DNA from: an uncultured Candidatus Saccharibacteria bacterium
GTDB lineage: Bacteria; Patescibacteriota; Saccharimonadia; Saccharimonadales; Saccharimonadaceae
Reading direction: 5' to 3'
DNA length: 11,363 nt
Assembly (NCBI GenBank): GCA_946185175.1
Contig: CAMHIH010000018.1
Span: forward strand, 1 to 11,363
The notes under the pieces were generated by a model. It searched no databases. It was not told where the DNA came from and worked only from the letters and a program-made list of their open reading frames with translations. The position numbers were made by a program, and so were the translations under genes. The first letter of the stretch is position 1. Every line of letters starts with the position of its first letter. This document shows, in pieces, positions 7,009 through 11,363 of the stretch.

Positions 7009-7627
7009 GTCGAGAAATCAATCCAAATCCAAATCGACTAAGTCGACGCGTGCTTCTCGCTCTAAAAATGCCAGGAACAAAAGCCGTAATGGTTACAAAG
7101 TGCCAGAGGCATTACCGACCGAGCAGTACAAAGAACCAAAATTAGATAAGCTACGTCAAGTAGTTTTTCGCAAAAAACCAGAAATCAAGGAAATTGTACG
7201 TGAGCCAACTGCTGGCGGTATTGTTTTTCGCATGACGCCAGATCAAAAAGATATCGAAATTCTCTTGATTCAGGATAGCAAAAACCGTTGGACGATTCCA
7301 AAAGGACACATTGAGCCGGGAGAAACCGCCAAACAGACCGCCGTGCGCGAGATTGGCGAAGAATCAGGCCTCAAACATGTTGATGTTTTGACTTGGCTGG
7401 GCAAGATTCATTTTAAGTATCGCCGCATGGAGAAGCTAGTGTTGATGACTACACAAGTTTATCTCGTACAGTCGCTAGACAAAAATGAACATCCAACTAA
7501 GGAAAAATGGATGAACGGTATTCGCTGGTTTAGTTTTAGCGAGGCGCTTGACGCAATCGAATACGCCGACATTGAAAAATTAATGTTGATTGCCAAAAAA
7601 CGAATTCGTAGTGGGGAATTTAATTAA
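6938..7627 (+). CDS. Nudix hydrolase with basic N-terminal extension
   Basis: Hydrolyses a nucleoside diphosphate linked to some other moiety; the substrate is unknown. The 229-residue protein carries a perfect Nudix box (G-x5-E-x7-REUxEExGU) at residues 123-145, with GHIEPGE and REIGEESGL, in a domain spanning about 88-222. Residues 1-55 are low-complexity and very basic (Lys, Ser, Arg, Asn), with no membrane segment, and suggest nucleic-acid contact. The start is uncertain. The ATG at 6938 has a purine-rich GGGGGAGAGG at 6916-6925 but overlaps nusB by 71 nt; the ATG at 6983 would shorten the product by 15 residues and has weaker upstream pairing. The stop overlaps the rnc ATG by 1 nt (TAATG), indicating translational coupling. 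The operon context, between nusB and rnc, hints at RNA or nucleotide metabolism, for example 5' pyrophosphate removal from RNA, but dinucleoside polyphosphate or dNTP clean-up is equally possible. Confidence 0.9.
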   Translation: MQNQKNPSLQQKKTAMSRKATTNKSRNQSKSKSTKSTRASRSKNARNKSRNGYKVPEALPTEQYKEPKLDKLRQVVFRKKPEIKEIVREPTAGGIVFRMTPDQKDIEILLIQDSKNRWTIPKGHIEPGETAKQTAVREIGEESGLKHVDVLTWLGKIHFKYRRMEKLVLMTTQVYLVQSLDKNEHPTKEKWMNGIRWFSFSEALDAIEYADIEKLMLIAKKRIRSGEFN

Positions 7628-8382
7628 TGAACAAAGAACAATTTGATTCATACTTAGCTTTCGCAAAAGAAAAGCTTGGTTTTGAGTTTCACGATATTAA
7701 TTTATTGATAACTGCCCTAACACATAGGTCATATGTCAACGAGCATCGCAAGACGAAGATTGAGCATAATGAGCGCCTTGAGTTTCTCGGAGATGCAGTT
7801 CTCGAATTGGTCTCTTCTGACTTCTTGTTTAGAAACTACGAGGAGCCAGAAGGCATCATGACGAGCTGGCGAGCCGCCTTGGTAAATACCGAAGCCAATG
7901 CTGCGGCCGGCGAGGCTTTAGGCTATGGACCGCTCGTGCGTCTCAGTAACGGCGAAAAGAATGGCTCCATGCGCGCGCATCACGTGATTATGGCGGACTG
8001 TTATGAGGCGATTATTGGCGCCATTTATCTGGATCAGGGCTATAAAGCGGCAGAGGATTTCATTCTAAAGAATTCTATGATCAAGATTGATGAGATTTTG
8101 GAGAGTGAGTCGTGGCGCGATTCAAAATCCTATCTCCAAGAGTTAGCGCAAAAAATTGACAATACGACCCCAACTTATGCCGTTCTTAAGGAAGAGGGGC
8201 CGGATCACGATAAAACCTTTACGGTTGGCGCATTGATTAATGGCCACATCAAGGCAACGGGCGTGGGGCACAGTAAGCAAGAAGCTCAAGTTAAGGCTGC
8301 CGCTGAGGCAATTCGTCAATACAAGAAAACTCACCCAGAAGAAACGAAGAGCGAATACGGAAAGAAAAAAATCAATCGATAA
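7627..8382 (+). CDS. rnc: Ribonuclease III
   Basis: Double-strand-specific endoribonuclease that releases 16S and 23S rRNA precursors and processes other structured RNAs. The 251-residue protein has the nuclease domain with the signature NERLEFLGDAV (48-58; metal ligands Glu52 and Asp56), EGIMTSWRAALVN (75-87) and ADCYEAIIGAIYLD (123-136; Asp124 and Glu127). A double-stranded-RNA-binding domain follows (about 165-232), ending GHSKQEAQVKAAAEAIRQY, then a short basic tail (KKTHPEETKSEYGKKKINR). Length and residues indicate an active, standard enzyme. The ATG overlaps the Nudix stop by 1 nt, and only a weak GGGG lies 10 nt upstream, so coupled translation is likely. Last gene of the bL32 operon; no clear intrinsic terminator follows it, so readthrough into rpsP is possible. 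Confidence 0.98.
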   Translation: MNKEQFDSYLAFAKEKLGFEFHDINLLITALTHRSYVNEHRKTKIEHNERLEFLGDAVLELVSSDFLFRNYEEPEGIMTSWRAALVNTEANAAAGEALGYGPLVRLSNGEKNGSMRAHHVIMADCYEAIIGAIYLDQGYKAAEDFILKNSMIKIDEILESESWRDSKSYLQELAQKIDNTTPTYAVLKEEGPDHDKTFTVGALINGHIKATGVGHSKQEAQVKAAAEAIRQYKKTHPEETKSEYGKKKINR

Positions 8383-8409
8383 AAATATCCCCTTAAGACG
8401 CGGCGTTTC

Positions 8410-8438
8410 TTGCAAAACACTGGAAAATAAGATATAAT
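8410..8438 (+). promoter_or_regulatory. Predicted rpsP promoter
   Basis: TTGCAA (8410-8415), a 17-bp spacer and a perfect TATAAT (8433-8438): the best sigma70-type promoter in the window. The expected start is near 8445, giving a leader of about 22 nt that holds the Shine-Dalgarno AAAGGAG (8457-8463), 4 nt before the ATG. Confidence 0.7.
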
Positions 8439-8467
8439 AACAAGGATAAATAATTTAAAGGAGAATT

Positions 8468-8833
8468 ATGCTTGCGATTCGCTTACAGCGTAATGGCCGT
8501 AAAGGGATGCCCCTTTATCGGATAGTCGTCCAAGAAGCGCAACGTCACCCTCTTTCGGGTCGTATCGTCGCTCAGGTCGGCAGCTACAACCCACACACCA
8601 AGGCAACCGTCTTGGACAAAAAAGAAGTTGAGAAATATCTCTCTAATGGTGCACAGCCAAGCACTCGCGTTATTCGCATCTTAACCAAGGAAGGCGTAAA
8701 AATGCCAAAATGGGTTAAAATGCCACTCGAGAAGCATGCGACTGCAAAGCACGCCGATAAACTTCGCAAAAACCAACCAAAGGAAGAAACTGCTCCAGCC
8801 GAAGAAGCTACGGAAGCTCCAGCTGAAGCCTAA
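8468..8833 (+). CDS. rpsP: Small-subunit ribosomal protein uS16
   Basis: Assembly protein of the 30S body that binds 16S rRNA. The 121-residue product begins MLAIRLQRNGRKGMPLYRIVV and continues with GRIVAQVGSYNP and the YLSNGAQPSTRV stretch, all classical uS16. The conserved core ends near residue 80. The rest is a basic segment (about 80-100) and an Ala/Pro/Glu tail (KEETAPAEEATEAPAEA), making it longer than the usual 80-90 residues. It has a strong promoter and an AAAGGAG Shine-Dalgarno, and ends in TAATAA followed by an intrinsic terminator, so it is probably a single-gene unit. In many bacteria rpsP directly precedes khpA, rimM and trmD. Here an MscS gene intervenes before khpA, and rimM and trmD are not in the window. 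Confidence 0.98.
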   Translation: MLAIRLQRNGRKGMPLYRIVVQEAQRHPLSGRIVAQVGSYNPHTKATVLDKKEVEKYLSNGAQPSTRVIRILTKEGVKMPKWVKMPLEKHATAKHADKLRKNQPKEETAPAEEATEAPAEA

Positions 8834-8847
8834 TAAGGTTATTATCG

Positions 8848-8875
8848 AAAACATCCCCAATTGGGGATGTTTTTT
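8848..8875 (+). terminator. Intrinsic terminator after rpsP
   Basis: A 26-nt perfect palindrome (8848-8873; arms AAAACATCCCC and GGGGATGTTTT around AATT) followed by a T run to 8875. The A-rich left arm makes it symmetrical, so it could act on both strands. It ends 13 nt before the mscS ATG. Confidence 0.9.
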
Positions 8876-8876
8876 G

Positions 8877-8882
8877 TACAAT
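8877..8882 (+). promoter_or_regulatory. Possible -10 box of the mscS gene
   Basis: TACAAT lies directly after the rpsP terminator and 6 nt before the ATG at 8889, with no Shine-Dalgarno between. No -35 is evident; the region where it should be is the terminator hairpin. If used, the mRNA would be leaderless. Confidence 0.35.
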
Positions 8883-8888
8883 ATAAGT

Positions 8889-9689
8889 ATGGAAAACTTC
8901 AACTTATTTTGGGAAGAATTGATGAGTAATAAACTCGTCGAATCGGCAATAGTTATTATTGCAAACGTTATCTTATATTCTATTATTCACGCTGTTGTTA
9001 TGCGCGGAGAAAAGAAAGTAAGCGGCAAGAAGCTGGGGCGCAGCCGCACTTATATTAGTATTATCTTGAGCATTATTCGTTATGTGTTTATTATCCTGAC
9101 TATTCTAACGGTCTTGCAAGTGAACGGCGTGGATGTGACGTCAATCATGGCTGGACTTGGCTTAATTGGCGTAATTATTGGTCTCGCCGTGCAGGATGCA
9201 CTAAAAGATATTATTCGCGGCTTTAGTATTATCTCCGACCGCTATTATTCGGTTGGTGATGTTATTAAATACAATAACGAGCAGGAGGGCAAAGTTGTAG
9301 AAATTGGTCTTCGCTCTACTAAGCTCAAAAGCATAACTAATGGCTGTACTGTAACGGTCGCAAATCGCCTAATCGAGCAGGCTGAGCAATGCGCTAATGC
9401 CACATCTATTATTGTGCCGATGCCATACGATTTGAAGGTGGCGCAAGCTGAAGCTGTTATTGCTGATATCGTTGAAGAGATTAAGAAAGATGAATTAGTA
9501 ACGAACGCCGAAAATCTTGGTATTACTGATTTGCTCGACTCTAGCATTAGCTACCTTATAACCATTAAAACGAGCGCCGAGAATCGTCGCAAGGTGCGTC
9601 GAAGTGCTTTGCGTACGGCATTATTAGTTCTCGAAAAACATCATGTCAGTGTTCCATATCCACAGATGGATGTACACGCTAAAAAATAA
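8889..9689 (+). CDS. Small mechanosensitive channel, MscS family
   Basis: Stretch-gated channel of the cytoplasmic membrane that releases solutes on hypo-osmotic shock. The 266-residue product has TM1 (about 16-38), a basic loop, TM2 (56-78) and the pore-lining TM3 (84-112), with the Gly/Ala-patterned AGLGLIGVIIGLAVQDALKD diagnostic of MscS. It continues into the beta domain (DRYYSVGDVI...GKVVEIGLRSTKL) and the alpha/beta C-terminal vestibule domain. Three TM helices match the minimal MscS design. The reading frame extends upstream through the terminator to 8736, so that start is rejected. ATG 8889 is chosen because a -10-like TACAAT lies 6 nt before it. The ATG at 8922 (MSNKLVESAIVI), with GGGAAG 5 nt upstream at 8911-8916, is a credible alternative. 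It lies between rpsP and khpA, which are often adjacent elsewhere. Confidence 0.93.
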   Translation: MENFNLFWEELMSNKLVESAIVIIANVILYSIIHAVVMRGEKKVSGKKLGRSRTYISIILSIIRYVFIILTILTVLQVNGVDVTSIMAGLGLIGVIIGLAVQDALKDIIRGFSIISDRYYSVGDVIKYNNEQEGKVVEIGLRSTKLKSITNGCTVTVANRLIEQAEQCANATSIIVPMPYDLKVAQAEAVIADIVEEIKKDELVTNAENLGITDLLDSSISYLITIKTSAENRRKVRRSALRTALLVLEKHHVSVPYPQMDVHAKK

Positions 9690-9711
9690 GCCCAAATTAG
9701 CCAAAATCGTA

Positions 9712-9749
9712 TATACTTAAGAATATAAACTTAACATTTTTATATGGAG
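9712..9749 (+). promoter_or_regulatory. Possible khpA promoter -10 and Shine-Dalgarno
   Basis: TATACT (9712-9717) and TATAAA (9724-9729) are candidate -10 boxes in an AT-rich spacer after mscS; no good -35 is seen. GGAG at 9746-9749 is 6 nt before the ATG at 9756. This favours that start over the in-frame ATG at 9744, whose last base is part of the GGAG. Confidence 0.4.
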
Positions 9750-9755
9750 AACCTT

Positions 9756-10145
9756 ATGTCCACTATAGATCAGCAATTCGTAGAGTATATCGTCAAAACT
9801 CTCGTCAATAATCCAGACAAGGTAAGTATCGACCGTACCATAGACGAAAAGGGTGTGCTGTTAAGTCTCGAAGTAGATCCAGAAGACGTTGGCCGTATTA
9901 TTGGTCGTCGTGGCGCTACTGCGCAGAGCATCCGCACCTTGCTTCGTGCGCTTGGTACAAAGAATGACGCTCGCTATAATCTCAAAATCGTAAACAATGA
10001 CGATTATGAAGGCAAGCATGCCGATAACGACGAGGAAGCCCCAGAAGAGGCCGAAGAAGAAACGGCAGAAACTGAAGCTCCGACTAGCGATTTGGCAGAA
10101 AAAACCCGCGCAGAGCTTGCGGATTTGGATGATTTGGATATATAA
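9756..10145 (+). CDS. khpA: KH-domain RNA-binding protein KhpA with acidic C-terminal tail
   Basis: Small single-KH RNA-binding protein (YlqC/KhpA family), which in other bacteria pairs with KhpB/Jag and affects cell division, envelope growth and small-RNA biology. The N-terminal part (MSTIDQQFVEYIVKTLVNNP) and VDPEDVGRIIGRRGATAQSIRTLLRAL, with the GxxG loop GRRG at 50-53, match the family, whose usual length is about 75-90. The 129-residue product adds a roughly 45-residue tail rich in Glu, Asp and Ala from about residue 83, ending LADLDDLDI. The start at 9756 is chosen because GGAG lies 6 nt upstream; starting at 9744 would add only four residues. Its position downstream of rpsP (with mscS between) reflects the common rpsP-khpA neighbourhood. 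Two hairpins follow. Confidence 0.88.
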   Translation: MSTIDQQFVEYIVKTLVNNPDKVSIDRTIDEKGVLLSLEVDPEDVGRIIGRRGATAQSIRTLLRALGTKNDARYNLKIVNNDDYEGKHADNDEEAPEEAEEETAETEAPTSDLAEKTRAELADLDDLDI

Positions 10146-10149
10146 TACT

Positions 10150-10221
10150 GTTAGTGCTTTACAGGTCTAAAAGCATTAAGCTAACTGCGAGTCAGCTTTA
10201 AAACAAAAACGTATAAAGTTG
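10150..10221 (+). other. Competing hairpins in the khpA 3' region
   Basis: Three pairings overlap here. GTTAGTGCTTT (10150-10160) can pair with AAAGCA (10170-10175) and CTAAC (10181-10185) across a 5-nt bulge. AAGCT-ACT (10178-10186) can pair with AGT-AGCTT (10190-10198), with one mismatch. CAGCTTTA (10193-10200) can pair with TAAAGTTG (10214-10221). Each shares bases with its neighbour, so they are mutually exclusive. I recognise no known RNA family and no tRNA features. Confidence 0.35.
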
Positions 10222-10235
10222 AGAGCTTATATGCT

Positions 10236-10267
10236 AAAAAACCGCTCAGGGTATCGGGCGGTTTTTT
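10236..10267 (+). terminator. Intrinsic terminator after khpA, probably bidirectional
   Basis: AAAAAACCGCTC (10236-10247) pairs with GGGCGGTTTTTT (10256-10267) around an 8-nt loop, with one T-G wobble. T runs flank it on both strands, so it can end khpA transcripts and also catch transcripts of the convergent membrane-protein gene. Confidence 0.85.
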
Positions 10268-10282
10268 GGTGGCGATGCGCCA

Positions 10283-10303
10283 AAAATCCCCCCTTGCGGG
10301 GGG
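10283..10303 (-). terminator. Intrinsic terminator of the minus-strand membrane-protein gene
   Basis: Read on the minus strand: CCCCCC (10303-10298), loop GCAA (a GNRA tetraloop), GGGGGG (10293-10288), then ATTTTTG. The stem is six uninterrupted G-C pairs. It begins 7 nt after the TAA stop at 10313-10311. Confidence 0.8.
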
Positions 10304-10310
10304 AGGTCTT

Positions 10311-11345
10311 TTAGTTATATTTAGCGCTATGCGGCTTACCGCCTAATCTTGTTGGGCGCGATGATTGTTGTGGTGTCTCGGCTGATTTTGCGGCTGGCTT
10401 AGTGGATTCTGTGACAATATGGGCGGTTGGCGCAGCTTTGAGTGCTGGCTTTTCCGCTGACGGCACGGTTTTTGGCGTTGCAGGTTGCGATGCGGCGTCT
10501 GTGTTATCTTTAGCGCGAGTATGAACTAATTTCGCAATCACGCCGCCAATCAATGCGACGCCAACTACGAATAGCCAGAGGTAACCGTAGCCAGTGGACA
10601 TATAGAAGACAACGATGAATAGATAAACGATAGAACTTGTCGTTAGCCAATTGCCGTGCTTGATTAGGCCATAAACCATGAAGATTACTTGCTCAAGTAA
10701 GAATACAAGCGCCAAGGATATAGAGTTAAAGCCGATGCGGCAAATTAGGGCATCGAATATAAAAACCGTACTCAATGCATAGTAGGCAACCATGGCGCTA
10801 ATTGGCTTGGTCTTGCCTTTTTCGAGAAGCAAATTAACCGAGAGTGGCGCAATCGCAAGGATATGTATACCGACCACGGAGCGAATTAGATCGAGCATTT
10901 GGTTCGATGGGCCAAAAACGGCGTGGTGATTCATGATGTTGCCAAAAATCGTGTTTGACAACGAGTAGACACAAAACGCGGCGGCATAAATTGGCACCCA
11001 ATAGTATTTCTTTTCGTTTCGAATGTATATTTGTGCAAGGCTAATAATCGCGACAATAAACCAACCAAGCACAGAAGCTTCTTTGCTGAAGCAGATACCG
11101 AACACGATTGCCAGTGCAATAAGTGTTGTACTAAAGCATACAGCGAAAGCCTCTTTTTGTTGATCCCTGAATTTGTGTACTGTTGCATAAATGCCAGTAA
11201 TAATAATGGCAACGAGCGCATAGACGCCCATAAAGGTCCAGGCAGTCCAGTTCGGATCCGCGATTGCGAAGCCGAGTTCTAACGGGATAATCAGAAGTGC
11301 GCAAAGTGGCACTAGCAACCAGGCGGCCTTATTATATTTGAGCAT
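10311..11345 (-). CDS. Polytopic membrane protein of unknown function with Pro/Ala/Thr-rich C-terminal tail
   Basis: I do not recognise the family. The 344-residue product from the ATG at 11345 has about ten hydrophobic segments (roughly 8-29, 36-56, 66-86, 91-108, 115-134, 151-172, 182-202, 208-226, 235-252, 254-274). A soluble tail follows (275-344) rich in Ala, Pro, Thr, Ser and Lys, ending in a basic stretch (RPTRLGGKPHSAKYN). No catalytic motif, transporter signature or sorting motif is evident. A GGAG Shine-Dalgarno (minus strand 11357-11354) lies 8 nt before the ATG and supports this start. However, the frame stays open to the window edge (six more sense codons), so the gene may begin further right and this may be a partial product. 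The stop is followed by a strong terminator. Transport or envelope roles are possible but not shown. Confidence 0.75.
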   Translation of the reverse strand: MLKYNKAAWLLVPLCALLIIPLELGFAIADPNWTAWTFMGVYALVAIIITGIYATVHKFRDQQKEAFAVCFSTTLIALAIVFGICFSKEASVLGWFIVAIISLAQIYIRNEKKYYWVPIYAAAFCVYSLSNTIFGNIMNHHAVFGPSNQMLDLIRSVVGIHILAIAPLSVNLLLEKGKTKPISAMVAYYALSTVFIFDALICRIGFNSISLALVFLLEQVIFMVYGLIKHGNWLTTSSIVYLFIVVFYMSTGYGYLWLFVVGVALIGGVIAKLVHTRAKDNTDAASQPATPKTVPSAEKPALKAAPTAHIVTESTKPAAKSAETPQQSSRPTRLGGKPHSAKYN

Positions 11346-11363
11346 CAGGCCAACTCCGAAACC

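Noticed and set aside
8736..8888. N-terminal extension of the MscS frame by 51 codons
   Set aside because: It would be translated through the rpsP coding end and the rpsP terminator hairpin, and the extra residues do not resemble MscS. The start at 8889 or 8922 fits better.
10146..10230. Possible tRNA or known small RNA in the gap after khpA
   Set aside because: No acceptor stem, T-loop GTTCGA-like motif or CCA is present, and no known RNA family is recognisable. It is kept only as competing hairpins.
10231..10314. 27-codon open frame that could be a leader peptide
   Set aside because: It is made almost entirely of the two terminator hairpins, has only weak upstream GAGAG pairing, and is not followed by a same-strand gene.
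1..11363. Mobile element, CRISPR array, prophage or defence system
   Set aside because: No transposase, integrase, direct-repeat array or attachment site is visible. Gene content is housekeeping and envelope-related, with no obvious shift in composition.

Overview
This window looks like a chromosomal segment from a Candidate Phyla Radiation (Patescibacteria) bacterium, most likely Candidatus Saccharibacteria (TM7). That placement is inference. It rests on compact gene spacing, the form of the bL32-like protein (RRSHLRLKLAR core with a Lys-rich tail), a class A penicillin-binding protein and class B sortase consistent with a Gram-positive-type envelope, and translation with the standard code. 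No 16S rRNA or other decisive marker lies in the window. There is no sign of mobile DNA, CRISPR, tRNA or rRNA genes. No stretch over 300 bp lacks a gene.

Layout. (1) 1-2106, minus: a class A PBP, cut by the left window edge, divergently transcribed from (2) 2195-5322, plus: leuS followed after 5 nt by an endonuclease/exonuclease/phosphatase-fold protein. (3) 5319-6140, minus: a class B sortase whose stop codon overlaps the stop of the phosphatase-fold gene. (4) 6244-8382, plus: a tight probable operon of rpmF, nusB, a Nudix hydrolase and rnc, all but the Nudix protein clearly concerned with ribosomes or RNA. (5) 8468-8833, plus: rpsP with its own sigma70-type promoter and a strong intrinsic terminator. 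(6) 8889-9689, plus: a small MscS-type mechanosensitive channel. (7) 9756-10145, plus: khpA, a KH-domain RNA-binding protein with a long acidic tail. (8) 10146-10310: convergent terminators and a stretch that can fold into competing hairpins. (9) 10311-11345, minus: a roughly 10-TM membrane protein of unknown function with a Pro/Ala/Thr-rich tail, possibly continuing past the right edge.

Taken together, the right-centre part is an information-processing cluster (bL32, NusB, RNase III, uS16, KhpA). It is flanked by cell-envelope genes (PBP, sortase, MscS channel, polytopic membrane protein).

The most interesting signal is regulatory. Four genes (PBP, leuS, sortase, mscS) have a -10-like hexamer only 6-9 nt before the start codon and no Shine-Dalgarno sequence, which predicts leaderless mRNAs. 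The neighbouring rpmF, nusB, rpsP and khpA have conventional Shine-Dalgarno leaders. Other points worth checking are an out-of-frame overlap in which an acidic NusB tail and a basic Nudix tail are encoded by the same DNA, mutually exclusive hairpins after khpA, and the complete absence of TGA among eleven stop codons.
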